Origin: Echiichthys vipera
Taxonomy: Eukaryota > Chordata > Actinopteri > Perciformes > Trachinidae
Length of the DNA: 64,000 bases
Reading direction: 5' to 3'
NCBI GenBank assembly: GCA_963691815.1
Contig: OY829657.1
Coordinates: forward strand, 16,376,712 to 16,440,711
Below, one piece after another: positions 11,832 through 25,525 of the stretch; the stretch's first letter is position 1; each line of letters opens with the position of its first letter. A model generated the notes under the pieces. It did no database searches, was not told the DNA's origin, and saw only the letters and a list, made by a program, of their open reading frames with translations. The position numbers were made by a program, and so were the translations under genes.

Positions 11832-13388
11832 TAAGCCAAGCGCCTGCTGGCTCTAGGTTTATGTTTGCTGTATCTGCTGTAGTATCGAATCACATGTTTG
11901 TTATCACCTTTTTAAGACACTAATAACATAATGCCAGCAAGATAATCTTCATCATTCATTTTGTTTTTGACTGACATATTTACATGATCAGCATAACCTG
12001 CTTTTGTTGGTGCATTTATTGTTCCTACATTAATTATATACGTTTATGTACTTTACTCACTACAGTGTATTCTCATCAGCCCCAGTTCGATAACCACTGT
12101 ATTATTGTAAACACCATCAACATAAATAACTGTTTTATACTAGTGAACATTTTATATTGAATGAGTTTTCTTGAATGCTTCCCTGGAGAGGATGGAATGC
12201 TGTTTGTTTATGTTTTCACTGGCAGCCCTGAGGAAAGTGACTCATGGCTCAACCACTGAGACACTGCCTCAGGCCATCATATGTTGCCCTCCAAGGTTCC
12301 CCGATGCAATCTGCTAGTGTGTGTGCACACATATACGTGTGTATTCAGGTTTTTCTATCTATCTATACAGATGTAGCCAGGAAATATTTTACGAGAAAAC
12401 AAAGGTTTACAGAGGCAGCATATTGCGGCATTGATTACTGTGGTCACAAACACGTTAAATTATTCAATGTTGGGCAGCACAATGGTCAAACAGACCCAAC
12501 ATTGGCTGAAAAAATGCAAAACTGTATATTGGCTTAACATCTTGCCAATCTGCAGCCTTACTGAATTAACAATCCTTGGTGTATTTAAGTAAATTGGTAT
12601 TTTCTGCAGGCCTTCAGCGTTGTATTGTAGGGTCCTTCTATTTTAAGTTTTTGTCTGTCTATAATTTTAGTAGTTAAAAAATGCCTGAATTCAAAGATGG
12701 TGTGTCCCTAGATCAGCTGAGAGTGTCCGCTAATTTAGATTATCATAACAAAACACAGAGGTCTTCTTTAGCTCTGTAGCGGCTGGTAAATGACAATAAT
12801 TTAGAGTCAGTTAACACCTGTTAGTGCCAAGCATTAAGAGAATTTATCACAGTGTCTGATTTATTATAATGTCCCTGTGGTTGATGCAAATGGTTTTCCG
12901 CTATTATCTTGTAGCCTGGAATGAAGGTCTTCCAAAGGCAGCCCCCCTATTGTGGTGGTGTGATCTCCTTTTCTCAGCGGTTAAGCGAACTGCTAGCCTC
13001 CCTCTGATCCACCTGGTAGGAGGGGAGTTTGGGCTGAGACAGGCTGGCCAGCCCACTGACCTCTGGGTAAAATCTCTAGCTGCGCTGGGCAGGCAGCCGG
13101 TGTGGGCCAACGATGGGGCACGAATGACTGAAGCAATAGGGCTGTGATTAGCTGACATGGCGGCTGGGTTTTGCAAGCTGTCCTATTCTTGGGCGTGGGT
13201 GGGCAAAGGGACAGAGCAGCTAAAATGGGAATGAATGTATTGATCCTGCTGCCGTTATGAGAATGACACACACAAGCTATTTTTACAGGGGGGGAACACA
13301 TTGCTGGCGAAGGCAATCTTTTGGTGACGTAGATAAGCTCCTAAAGTATAGATGGAACCAAGGGGTGGATGAAATATGCAAGCTTGAT
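11832..13388. other. Non-coding stretch between two MITEs
   Basis: No gene or repeat was recognised. Overlapping open frames on both strands at 12869-13316 are GC-richer than the surroundings but match nothing and have no splice or initiation context. Confidence 0.55.
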
Positions 13389-13762
13389 TTAAAGGAATAG
13401 TTTGCCATTTTGGGATTTAAAGTAAGTTTTTTTTACCTTTTTTGCAAGGGGTTGAAGGGTCGAAGATCAAAACCCCTCTCATGTCTAAACATGGACAGTA
13501 GCCTGTTAGCTTAACTTAGCATAAAGACTGGAAACGGCTAGCCTGGCTCTGTAGAAAGGTACAAAGCAGCCTCAGCGCTTGAATAATGCAATATACCAGC
13601 AAGATTTTAGTAGCTAGATTTTGTTATCTTTGGAAAGAGCCAGCTTAGCTGTTTTCTCCACTCCTTGTGCTATGCTAAGCTAGGTCGCTGTTACTGGTAG
13701 CTTCACATTTACTGTAAACAGACATAAGAGTCGATCTTCAAAATGTCCAACTATTCCTTCAA
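13389..13762. mobile_element. Full-length TIR/fold-back MITE, family with TTRAAGGAATAGTT ends
   Basis: The left end TTAAAGGAATAGTTTGCCAT mirrors the right end, whose reverse complement begins TTGAAGGAATAGTTGGACAT. The interior is also palindromic: the TAGCTTAACTTAGCATAAAGACTGG segment near 13507 pairs with a reverse-complement segment near 13640-13685 (GAGCCAGCTTAGCTG ... ATGCTAAGCTA). The whole 374 bases can fold back. No coding capacity. Superfamily not assigned. A related partial copy lies near 10.7 kb and a diverged one at 4.9 kb. Confidence 0.75.
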
Positions 13763-16700
13763 GTATAAAATATACTCACAGTGCTAAATAATTCAAAATA
13801 TGAATAGTTTTGTAAGGGGATTACCATTCACTATGAGAACACTAACAATTAATCTATGTAATCATGTAATAATTTTACAGCAGCAGTATATGAATGGTGC
13901 CTAGATGCCACAACAAGATCCCTGTCACAGTTGCAACGAAGCTGTCCTCTGCCATCTCTTTCCTTCCTTGCTGCCCTTTAGTGCCCATGGGAAGTAAGCT
14001 GGTCCTATTTGAATGCTGCAGCCTGCCAACAGCCAGAGTTCAGAGGAGGCTTATTCTCACTCACGCCACTCACTGAACTCCTCCACTCTTTTTGCATAAA
14101 GTAATTGCTGTCAAGGAGTGTGCACTGCAGAGAGTTGCTTGGGCTCCACAAGCACATAGGGTGAGATTAGGGAATAAAAGAGCTAAGTCAGTGCTACTTA
14201 GGCACTCCCAGATCCTGCGTCTGTCATTGTGCCGCTATGGATGAGGGCTGACAGTGATGAATATTGGCCAAAAGTTGGTATTCCACATGATGATTTTCCC
14301 TAATGAGAATTGATGAATGCGGGAGGGAGGGACTCAGGACTGTGTGATGAGAGGAGGGACCAGTCATTAGGAGCCAGTCATGCTAAGATGAACGGTTTTC
14401 AGGTGGGCAGGACTGCTTGGCTGAGCTACGCCACTCCAGCGGTTCTTCAAAAAAACCTCAGCTGATGTCATTGATCCATACGGCCTGACACAGAAGAGTG
14501 TCAAATGAGATATATCCATAAGAGGAGAAAAAAATCTATAAGCAAACCCCTCCCTGTGCACAGATAGCATATAGCAATACTGTCCACATAGCAGAGCATT
14601 TATTAGTTGTGTGTCAGCTTCAACGTATGTTATCAGATCTATAGCAATCTCTGAATCCATATGCATGAAGTTGTGGTAAACACATTGGTGTGGGACAGTC
14701 ATAGCCTCTGCTGTCCCAGCTGCAGGCCACATCAGCCGGGGAAGGGGAGTAGGGCCGCTGGTCTAGCAGATGGCAGTGTGGGCTTTGAAAAGCCATGGCC
14801 CTGAACGAGCCCCAGGCAGCCCCAGAGGCCAGCACTCAGCTAAAGCTCCACATGTGACAAGCCAGGAAGGACATTAAGTGGATAATAGTTAATAGTGAAC
14901 CAGGTCATTTACTATCATGTGCGTACTTTATGGAGCACAACCGCCACTACCGTGTGCAGAAGGGGCTAAGAGGTTTAACTTTTAGATGCAGATAAAAGTG
15001 CTAAATGATCGCGCATGGCAATTTGCAGACTCTCACATTCTTGGATAAACATTGTGCAATACTTCAGGTCATATAATAGCTAGTTGTTGAGAAAGCATAT
15101 TAGTGGACATGTTGTTCTTTCAGTCATATGACTGACCACAGAATATGGCCTTGCTCATTTCAACATTTTCCACCCTGGATGTTATTGCCCCTCTCCTTTA
15201 CAGGGCTCAGGGCCATGTGATGTGTCACTCCACTATGGTTAAGTACAGATGAAGAGATAGCCTCTTTAATATCCAGGAGCTCATTTCACAGTGGCTGGCA
15301 GGTCACAGCATGATGACAACTAAACAAGCCAGTCTACAGGATGGAACATAAGCCACACAGAGCATGTGGACTGAGGCCTGTGCTCCCGAGTGTATAGAGG
15401 ATACTAAACACTCAGGATGGATTGTTATTAAGATGCAATTAGTGGTGAAAGCATACATGCATTTGTAATTTGCCCTGGTAAACATATCTGAATGAAGATG
15501 CATCAAATTGATAAAAATTCAGTTTTTTAAGTGCAGATGGCTTCAACAAGCCAGAAGGCTTTGACTTTCTCTGTGTACAACTTCATTATTAAGGACAGTC
15601 TGAATGTTTTCTCTTCCACAGTGATAGACTTTGTCAGATGCAAAGCAGAGATATCCGGGGACACATAATAGGATTGCCTTGTCTACATTTTATTTTCTCT
15701 CAAAAGTGAATTAGGACATTTCTTTTCGTCACAGAGTGAAATAATGTATCCAATAGGTGCATTCAAAACCATTTAGCCACTCTGTGCTGTATTCATAATT
15801 GGATTTTAACTGCAGGTTCCTTCAAACATCTAGCAGTCACCATCTCCAATATTGGATTTTTCAAATACTTCTATTCATGAAGCCCTCTCTTTATTCCCTT
15901 CCTGTTGAAATGACTTGGTTTTTAATCAGCCAATGCACAAAATGTCTGACTGCACTGGAGTCATTAAACCTGCCTCTACACAGAGACATGCACACATCCC
16001 ACTGACTGCAGAGCCTATTAGGGAGATGGAAGATTATGGCCTAAATGAAGCCATTAGTTACGCAAACCTAATGACCATCTTATTTGTGTGTATAAATCTG
16101 ATCCATTTCCCTTGCTCAAGTCAAATATTGCAACCCTTAAATGATTTTGGGGGAACTGAGTAAAAACAACAGCAACGTCAACAACAGAAACAACATCAGG
16201 AGCCATAATGAAAGGAGTGGAGGCAAAGGCACTCAGGCGATTGCATTCATTACCCCTCTCCTCTATATGGACCCCTTCATAGGGATTACCCCTGGTTCCA
16301 GAGAGGTTGATTATTAGACGCTCGCAAAGGTTTCTTTTGAATCGCCCCAGTTAAACGAGAAATTGCAGGCTGAGGAGAGAGGCTAATAACAGTTATTAAC
16401 CCCGTGCGGGCGGCAGTGTAAAAGAGCGCCACAATAACGAGGTGCACCACCAAGGTTTGAGGCGCAGCGCAGCTAGCACACCCCCGAGGAGAAGCTAACT
16501 TATTAAAATAATGAATTAGCCGACCAGATTACTGCAGCCTGCGGCAAAGGCAATTATCCCCCTCCAAATCCCTGGACAGGGCTCCCTAGCGCCACCATAA
16601 AACAAGTGCTCAGAAAGCAGGAGCCCTCCGCTCCACACAAATGAATAGGCTGTTAATTAGGATCTCTCCCGCTGCGGGTAGCCTTCCCACTGCCATAACA

Positions 16701-17477
16701 GAAACTACGACAGGGAGAGGAGAGGAAAAAATAATGGGAGGATACTGAATGAATGTGATTGCAAAAGATAGTGAAATATGTAAAGAGTGAGGAAAAAGTG
16801 AGACTGCAAATCGTTTCAGTAGCTGGATAAACACACAGACTTGTAGGACTTGTAGAGAGACAGCAAGAATCATTGAAAGCTGTGTGCAAAGCCTCTTTGG
16901 AAACAACATTCAACACGAATTCTGGGACCAAACTGTGCACTCATAAGCTGCCCTTTAAATCCAAAATATTTTAGGAGTGATAAGAAGATCACCTACAGCA
17001 GCTCGGATTCCCTTAGAGTAAGAGTTAAAGTTTTCCTCCTGAAGTAGGGGTCATCGGCCCTGGCATGTAGAAACAGTCGGACAAGGATGGAATTGAAGTA
17101 GGCCAATGGCCACCCTGAAAAAGGGCCTGCTGTACTTCATGACATATATACAGCTCCTAATGGTTATAAATACTAAAGTGTGACATGGTTGACATGGTGA
17201 ACCAAATCTGGCCACCTTCTGCTATCACCTTCCAACTGCACATCAGTAGAAATCACTAAAGTTTTGAAGGCTGGACTCACCTTGTCCTGCATAGCTATTC
17301 TTACTCAGAGCGGGGAGATAACTGTCAAAGTGGAAACTGTACCAAAAGGATAACTGCTACACATATTGTAGTTCAGCTACACATTTAGACATTCTATTAT
17401 GCATTTCAGTTACAAAGACGTGTGTAAAAGAGCCATTTATGTACTTATGTACATTTTTGTTCAGGGTAAAGATTAAC
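13763..17477. other. Non-coding stretch with a candidate conserved element
   Basis: No gene was seen. The part 16200-16620 is a non-repetitive, moderately GC-rich block with ATTAGC, TAATTA-like and TTATTAA motifs, of the kind seen in vertebrate developmental enhancers. The open frames in this stretch have no recognisable product. Confidence 0.55.
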
Positions 17478-17745
17478 CTGGGGCCTTTCTGTGTTGAGAT
17501 TGCATGTTCTCCCTGTGTCTGCGTGGGTTCTCTCTGGGTTCTCCGGCTTCCTCCCACAGTCCAAAGACATGCATGTGGTAGGTTAATTGATGACTCTAAA
17601 TTTTGAATGTGAATGTGAGTGTGAATGGTTGTCTGTCTCTATCTGTCTCTATGTGCCCTGCGACAGACTGGCGTCCTGTCCTGTCCCGCCTCACGCCCGA
17701 TGTCAGCTGGGATCGGCTCTAGCCCCCCGCGAGACCGGATGTAAA
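17478..17745 (+). mobile_element. SINE/LINE 3'-tail repeat common in percomorph fishes
   Basis: Characteristic blocks are GCATGTTCTCCCTGTGTCTG, CGGCTTCCTCCCACAGTCC, AAAGACATGCATGTGGTAGG, GTGAATGGTTGTCTGTCTCT, CTGCGACAGACTGGCGTCCTG and GCTGGGATCGGCTCTAGCCC. I recall these as the 3' region shared by an L2/CR1-clade LINE and AFC-type SINEs of fish. There is no complete open frame. Boundaries are approximate. Confidence 0.7.
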
Positions 17746-20067
17746 GATTAACTAGATACATCCGCTCTACATTAGAATGCTTTAAACAACTTGTGAAGTT
17801 TTTTTTCCAAGCAGCTCCTACTGCAACTGTCTTAATATGCATGTGTGATAGGACAATCGACTCCTTTTTATGTTTTCATGAGGAATATTTTTAAAGAAAC
17901 AAAATTGATTTGTTATGGAAATAATATCTTCTATAATGTCAGTTACTCTTGGGTGTATTATGCCACTAATTTTAATTAGAAAAGATTGCTATATCTGTAA
18001 TACAGGGAACTGTATCATATTCCAATGACATGGAGCAGTGCTGTATTTACTGTGTATATAGTCATTTGAAAATAGAAACATTATGTATTAATACTTTCTA
18101 AAGCATACTCTTTATAGTGTGATTTACTCCCAAGACGACGATTATATAGTCACACAGATATGCAGGGCACGAAACAAGACATTATGCCAGTGTACTGTAT
18201 GAATATGCCTGCAAGGCTTGACATGAATGCAATTTCATGTAATTTGAATGCCTTTCATGAGGCAAGGACTCTTTTGAACTGTCTTAAAAAGCTCATCCAC
18301 CATGGTAGCTGCCAGTGGCCCTGGGTACAGAGGAGTCATGTCGACAGGCCCAATTAATGATGGGGCGTCTGAGAGTGAATGAATGAGGAGCTTTGAGAGG
18401 ATTCCTCCACCTTAAATCCCCCTGTGCTGCTGCTCCCAGACTGCCTGTGAAGAACAATCAAACGGCAGCAACCCCCTCCTATTTATCACTTTAAGACATT
18501 AGCCAGACATGGGCCTGAATATTAACCAGCTCCTTTTCCAGGAGAGTTCCACACCAAGGGCTGCGTGTGGCAACATACATTTTTAATCACAGGGGAAAAC
18601 GAGGCCTCTCAATTGCTCTCATCCATTACTGTGTGCTTAACACTCCGCATTTTTTCTCCAGGGCTCTCAAAACAGGATACAAGCTGTCATTGTTGTTGCT
18701 CTTTCCATGCGGTTATTGATTTAATTTTTATATTCTTTAACAACATTTTATCAAAACTGAAGTAATCATGATGTTATACTTTAATTCTGCAGTTAATCGC
18801 TGGATCCAATGGGTCGTTATCTGGTGCAAATTGTTTGTAAAGCAGAATCTAACTCTCGCAGTTACTATCTTGACTATGCTGACAGAGTTAATTTCCCTGG
18901 GTTTACTGTGTCTTTCTGCGTAGGACAACTGGGTTGAGGCAGTGGAGCGTGAGCCAGGCTTCCACAGCTTAATTGGAGTCATGTTCTCCAGAGCCTGAAG
19001 CTGCTCCTCTCCCTGCACTGGCCTCTCTAGTGCGGGGCCTGTGGTGGAAGCAGGAAGGGTAGGGCACGGGTACCAGGCATGCAGGGAGATGATCTGTTCA
19101 CCCCACCCTCTCCCTCTGGGTCCCCCACTGTGACACATGGCACCCTGGTGACAAGGTCACTACACTATTGTGGCACCACGGGGGGAGCTGGCCTTATTAT
19201 CAGGAGAGACATTCTTAAGAAGAATCAATCCAAAGGAGAATGTGATCTCCAAACACATTTATTCACACAGGGCAAGGTTTTTTATATGAAGGACCTTTCT
19301 CTCTAAAGTTTTCCTTTTTGCTGCATTCAAGGTATACACTTTGTTTTTGTTTTTTACAATAAAACACAAAAGAGCTGCATCAACACACCACTAACACCCT
19401 AAACTTGACCAAAATGATACATATTTATATAACATTATATTGCACAAGTATTGCTCTTACTGCATTATAATAATGTATAATTTGGATGGAAAGGGAATTG
19501 TGGGCAATAATTTGACATAGGTAAGGTTAAATATAGACATTGAAATGCCTTATAAATCCTGGTAACTCAGAAATCCAAGCTACTGTAGAGCATACTGTAT
19601 AAAGGACAGAACAGTCAAGACATGAATCATTATTCTATAAAATGAGATGTTTATAAGACAGGCAATGCACCAGATGTTTGGTTTAGAATTTAAAAAGCTT
19701 TCATGGCAATATTTTTCAGTCTGCGTCCCATTTGTTTAGGTAACCATTTATTAATCACTGCTTAGTGAGGAAATTACAGAAATGGGTTAAATGAGGAACA
19801 CCATGCATGGGCTGGTACTGCACTGCCAGCATTTATCAATCTCAATCTCTCTCACAGTGAAAGAAAGTGAAAACTAAGGAAAGTCATTTTGTGCCCAATG
19901 AAAGTTTTCCTTTGGAAATTTTGCCTTCCATTAAGAATCAAATTAAGCACTGGACCAGTGCTTTTTAGAAAGTACACCCCCTTGAAACACACACACTTCT
20001 AATTTGTGATTTATTATGTTCTTGATGTGTTAGGAGCATTGATGCTGTGGAGTGAGAGGCAGTTTAG

Positions 20068-20069
<2 letters not shown>

Positions 20070-20156
<87 letters not shown>
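20070..20156 (+). repeat. Compound (AG)n(TG)n microsatellite
   Basis: About 53 bases of AG are followed directly by about 30 bases of TG and a short CGCG end. Confidence 0.98.
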
Positions 20157-20158
<2 letters not shown>

Positions 20159-22170
20159 AAGGGAGGTGAAGCAGAGTATGCAGCCATCATTCTCTGCTGT
20201 GGGTCAGCACTCTCACGTGACAGCAGGTGACCAGTGTCAGACAGGAAAGGTCACTGGCCTGCAGTCGGCACACTCTCCCAGTTTACACAAAAAAAATCTG
20301 ACTCCATGACGCAGATCATCTGCCTCTCATGCTCATGGTACCGTTCTGAGGTTTGGGTCATGATGAGATATTCACAGGCTAGAGCAGCTAAACATGCGAG
20401 CTCACTTAGCTGGATGCCGCTTTGCTTGATGTGTTTTCTCTGTCCTGCTCTCCTCTCTCACTATTTCACTTTTTTCACTGGCCCTTTTTCTCCAGAACTT
20501 AGACAGCACGTAGCCTTTCTTCTTGGCTCGTCTGTCTGCACGGACCCTGATGACAATAAGGTCTGGAGGCAGTGTTTTTGAACATCTTTCAGCCTGGCTA
20601 CTCTCTGTGGGAGTCGTCTGACTTGAAGGTACTCCCTTATTTGTCTAATGCGTGATGCACATTTGACATTCACCTGTGTGTGTATGTGTGTGTGTGTGTG
20701 TGTGTGTTTGTCTGGACCTTTTTCTTGTGTTCACAGACCCATTAGTTAAAAAGATAAAAACGCATTCCTTTTTCTTCTCTGTATTGCCTAAGGGGTGTTT
20801 TTCCTTGATTGCACTACAATCATAGTAAGCTTTCACTCATTAGTGGTAAGCATGTTTTAATGTCTTTTTATAGACAGGGAAGTTCACACAAATACATGCA
20901 AATGTTTTGCTGTGAGCGCATATAGCCAAGTTCAAATTATGTTTTGTTTTAATTTTTCAGGGAGGATAAAATCTGCCGGATGAAGATTAGCTACGAAGTT
21001 TTAGGTAGGAAACCTTTGTACTAGCCCTCTCCATTGTTGGAAAAGGGCATTGATAGGAAGACAGATATAGCTGATCAATAAGTAGTGTAGTTTTCTCCCC
21101 AGGCTTTCTTTCATATCTCACTGTTGTTTGTGTTTTGAAGGGGTCGGGGGTAGGGTCTGGTAAAGTGGTGGCGTGGGCGGGCTTGTGCCCCTTTATCAAT
21201 CAGGATTTTAATTACACACGTCTAGAGCGACAGCTAGATTAGAAACCAATCGACGCTATCGGCCACAAAATCTAATTACTGTTTATTGACAGATAAGGGC
21301 AGGCCCCCTTCACTTTTCCAAATAAGATAAACCTCCCCCCTCGTACACAATGAAGAGCAGCTCATACTGTCCATGAAAGACTCTATGATAAGTAAACCCC
21401 CACCAGAGAATTCCTCTATGCTTATGGAGAAACGTTACCTCTATGGACTTCTCTGTTATGGATGACACAGGATCAGTGTGAGGGAGCCAAATTACACCTC
21501 TCCTTTAAACTGCATGAGCTTTGTAATAGAAGCCTTTTGCTAATACAGTACATGTGTGTTGAGGATTTTCTTTTTTTCACTCTCATTGCAGCTCATCTTT
21601 GTAACCTTTTAACCTCCTGTTTCATAAACTCTGGTTACTTCCTTTTTTGTAAGTTACTCATAAATCAATGGGGTCTTAATGATTAGTAATGAGTGAACCA
21701 TAACCCCGCCGAGTGCACACAGGTAAACCCCCCTGTCTCCTGTAGACACTCCAGTCTCCATGAGGACAGTCCATCCTCGCCCTCCTCGATGCCCCCCTCT
21801 CCCTAAGCTAGAAACCGCCCCCAACACCCTCACCCGTATCAGTCGTTTTACAGCCTCCGTCACCGCGCAATGCACTTTGCCTTTAAAGCTGAGAATCTGC
21901 CTCAGGTAAATATGGAGTAAATGATTGGATTATTGTTCTTTCATTTGGCTGTGTAGTAATGGCTGGATTATAAACATTGCAGAGTATAGATTTCCTGTCA
22001 GATCCTATGAATAAGACATCCTTATCTCATTTCCAGACTGCCGCTCCACCCAGCGCTGCCATGTCCCAGCCAGGGAGTCTAGGAGAGTGTGGGGAAGCCG
22101 TAAACGTGCACGCACACACATGCCGACATAAACATAAACAGACAACTAGACGCAGTCACACACACATATG

Positions 22171-22174
<4 letters not shown>

Positions 22175-22210
<36 letters not shown>

Positions 22211-22220
22211 AGAGAGAGAG
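22175..22220 (+). repeat. (GA)n microsatellite, interrupted by GGGAGG
   Basis: Purine-only tract with one interruption near 22205. Confidence 0.95.
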
Positions 22221-23135
22221 ACTGTTGTCACCCAGCACAGCACAGGCACTCCAAAGTCCATTCGAAGATTTCAAAAACCACTTAGGCCCCCTGTCCATAT
22301 TTGTTAAGCTAGTAAATCTAAGGGCTACGGCGCACTGAATTCAAAGAGAGAGGAGAGACAGCGATGTAGAGAGCATGAGCGAGAGGGGGAAAGGGAGAAA
22401 GATGTCTCCTAAATGAAATTTAGGCAAGGGTGGGATGGAGTGTGGCTGACAGCAGGTGGAGGGAGAGAGGCTTCGGACCTTCTGATTTGGTTTGAATAGT
22501 GCAAAGAAAAATGTTTGGGTTTGAATTATGCAGCATTTTTGACCAGGGCTGGAGATTGATGCCTGATTCATCTGAAGCTTGGACATCATATCAGTAGTTG
22601 TGTTTGATATATTTCAATTTTTTTTCTCTCTGCCTGCCTCTATGCCTCTTCACTGAATTTCTTTTCACTGGATTACCAACACTGTAATCGGGTTAGGGAG
22701 CTGTGTGGACCAGTAACCGCTGCACAAGCGTGCTTTTGTTGGAATCCATCAAAACTCACCGCAGAACTATGGAAAGTCAACAAAACAGCACACGCAAAAC
22801 TGGTATTACAGAAATGTAGGGTGCATGCAAACAAGGCTCAAAGCACAACAAAAACAAAAATGCCAATCCGTCTGTGAGTTGTCCTTCTTTCTAATTTAAA
22901 AGAGCCATTCCAGTTTAGCCATAAAATTACAATAGCATACAGGAGAGAAATTTGCTCTTATAGGCCACAGTGACACTGGCCATTATCATAATTTATTTGA
23001 TGGTGACATTCAGAAAACCATAAGAAAACCACATGAAATTATATTTGATGGGGATAATCAGTTGATTTCAATTGCCAAGTGTATGGATATGTTTTGTGGA
23101 TCACTTTGCATTGGCAGAGACAAGAAAGTGGGACA

Positions 23136-23455
23136 ATGATTTTCCTAAGCGATTAATCCGCCACTTATTTTGTTGGTTAATTGACAAATTGTTCAGTCTA
23201 TAAAATGTCAGAAAATAGTCAAACATATCAGCAAAATTTCCAAAGGGACGTCTTAAAATTTTTACCCGACAAACAATCCAAAACCATAGACATATCCAAT
23301 TTAGAAAGAAAGGCAGCACATTTTCACATTTGGGAGGCTGAAACTAGTTAATCATTAAAATCTTTGGATTATTAATCAATCAATTATCAAAACACGTCAT
23401 GATTTTCAGTTAATCAACTAATCGATTGATCTACTATCGACTATTGTTTCAGCTC
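23136..23455. mobile_element. Degenerate teleost MITE (ATTAATCGATT-rich, ending GTTTCAGCTC)
   Basis: Segments such as GTCTATAAAATGTCAGAAAAT, ACAAACAATCCAAA, TTTTCACATTTGGGAGGCTG, CTAATCGATTGATC and the end TTGTTTCAGCTC follow the order of a common fish repeat whose canonical end is GTTGCAGCTCTA. The copy is heavily mutated, and the terminal repeats are not clear on the left. Confidence 0.55.
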
Positions 23456-25229
23456 AATTTTGAACTACATTAAGCAAAAACCTTCAATGTAGAAACTGAA
23501 ATAAAGATTCTACCACTCTATAAAATCACTCTCCTATTTATTAGCAATGATAGTTCCTGGCAATGGCTCAATGACATTACACATTACAGCCATCCATCTC
23601 ATGGCACCTACTTTTAAGAGAGGATTGTTTATGTTAGGCAATAAAAAAAAAAAATCACATGTGAATTCATAAATTTCGAGATATTCTCCTTCACAGTCCG
23701 GATAATCTTTCTGTGGGCTGTTGAGGTCCGCTCACTGGTAGTTAATACACCTAACAGAGGGAACTGAACGGGGCCGCTGTTGTCATTCCTTAGTGCTGAA
23801 GCACTGTGCCATTACATTTATAGATTTTCTCTTTGATGGGATAATTTGGTCTTTATATCTCTCACAAATGAAGTGATCCTCTGTGCTCCTTGCACAGCTC
23901 AATGTGCAGGTCCCATTTTCAAATACAGTTAATTGCATTCGAAAAGAATCAATGATACTTTAACGGTGACAATATCATTCTTTTAATGTCACTTAATTTC
24001 CTCAGTGAAATGATTACATCAATAGCCTGGAACCCATTTCTAACTTTCAGCATGAATTAATCTATTAAGGACAATAATTACACATTTGTAATGGATGGGT
24101 TTTTGTGCTCAGAACTAAATGCGGTCGAGTCTCCATTGTGCGCCTGGGTGTTGGCACTGTCCTGACTGTCATTCATTCAGTTTATGAATTACACTATCAC
24201 CCTGGGAAAATAAATAAATAAATACATAGAGGTACCTCTGCTGCAACTCTTGGTGGCCTTGTTGTGAGATAGCCCACCCTCTAGTGGAGATTATAGAGTT
24301 GGTTACTGCTGTCAACTGCTTCATGCTCCGGTCCACAGCTGAGGCAGTCAGTCACTGATGGAGAATTTAAAATGTGTAGAGGAAAACCTTTCATGGGACA
24401 GGATAAAAACAGAAAGTATATACACTATTTCAAACGTTTTTTTTTATCACATTTTTAACTACATCAAAATTGCAGTTGTAGGGTTAGGTGTACTACTGGG
24501 AAAAAGCATTTTTAAAATTGTTTTTACATGTTGATTTTTCTGGCACATGTGGTGTTTTGCCATAACACTGACAGTGAATCTCAACTAGGGCCTGGGGACC
24601 ACCAGGGTTCATGCAAAGGGGGGCTATGGGGGCTTGTAGTAGGTTAAATTTCACTATTATGCATTGATCATCGTTTGCTTTCACATGGTGGCCTTTACAT
24701 TTTCTCAGCTACACTAATATACATATATGCCATATATTGAAATATATAGGCCTGCATATTTGGATGATTAAATCAGATGGAGTTTGTGAAGTTGATGAAT
24801 ACCTGGGTTATGTGATACAGCGACTATGATCCCTGTAACAGACGCGATGCTGCTATTATCCTGTTATTTATTCATCAATTGTGGAAACCAACCGACTGGC
24901 GTGGTGTTCAACCTTTTCACGTCTGCTGTCACCTGGCGTTTTCTCAGGTGGAAATGTATCCACCACACCTCAGGGGTGACGAGCAGAGACGAGATAAATA
25001 AACCATATTAGAGCCTCTAACACACTAAAAAACAGCTGTACAGGCGAATGGAAGCTCTACTACGCTCCCTAAAACGATACTGAGTGAGTTTCCTTACCGG
25101 TTGGGGTGCCTAGGAATTCACGAATTGGTTAAATTGAAAAAAATAATAATAATAAAAAAAAAATATATATATAACGCTCGAAGGATAAATATATTCAGAT
25201 TTGTACGGTTTATATGAACATAATCCCTA
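23456..25229. other. Non-coding stretch upstream of the CpG-rich block
   Basis: No gene was recognised. The stretch 23690-24220 is unique sequence with several AATTA motifs and may be a conserved element. An A/T simple tract lies at 25133-25172. Confidence 0.55.
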
Positions 25230-25525
25230 AAACAAAAATGTAGGCGTTAATGTCACGGGGCAAACAGGTGAAACGGTAGCATTTCCTTGTTCCTTGAATC
25301 ACATTTGACCCCGGTCACCCGGGTCCTGCTACCGGTGGAGGTGTTTGGGTTTAGCCACGGGGCGCGCGCCGGAGGAGGAGTTGATAGTGTGGCTGCAGTG
25401 TGAGTGCGCGCTCAGACACGCAGAGCCACACCACCACCACCACCACTACAACCTGGAGACACCACAACCGCCACCGTCACCACAGTGCGCTGTGCTCAGC
25501 CGGGGATGTGACATGACTTGTCCGA
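25230..25525 (+). promoter_or_regulatory. Candidate CpG-rich promoter and 5' untranslated exon of the receptor gene
   Basis: A GC- and CpG-rich block (roughly 18 CpGs, including GGGGCGCGCGCCGG near 25369) stands out in an AT-rich, CpG-poor setting. It ends at a donor-like CCGA|GTAAGG, with the GT at 25526. The layout (CpG cluster, purine/CCA-rich leader, donor on the plus strand) fits a transcription start and first non-coding exon about 3.6 kb upstream of the first coding exon. A (CCA)n run lies at 25427-25447. No TATA box at a convincing spacing was found; an AT-rich tract lies at 25133-25172. A short open frame crosses the region but resembles no known protein. The link to esrrb is inferred only from strand, position and the donor. 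Confidence 0.45.

Larger units (their letters stand above)
17746..23135. other. Non-coding stretch with compound microsatellites
   Basis: No gene was seen. The stretches 18290-18560 and 21190-21440 look like unique, possibly conserved non-coding DNA. Microsatellites lie at 20070-20156, 20675-20708 and 22175-22220. Confidence 0.6.

Noticed and set aside
12869..13316. Overlapping frames on both strands in a GC-richer segment
   Set aside because: No similarity to any protein I know, no splice context, and mirrored frames on both strands.
14367..14835. Two overlapping minus-strand frames (121 and 71 residues)
   Set aside because: No recognisable domain, no splice-site support and no codon-use signal.
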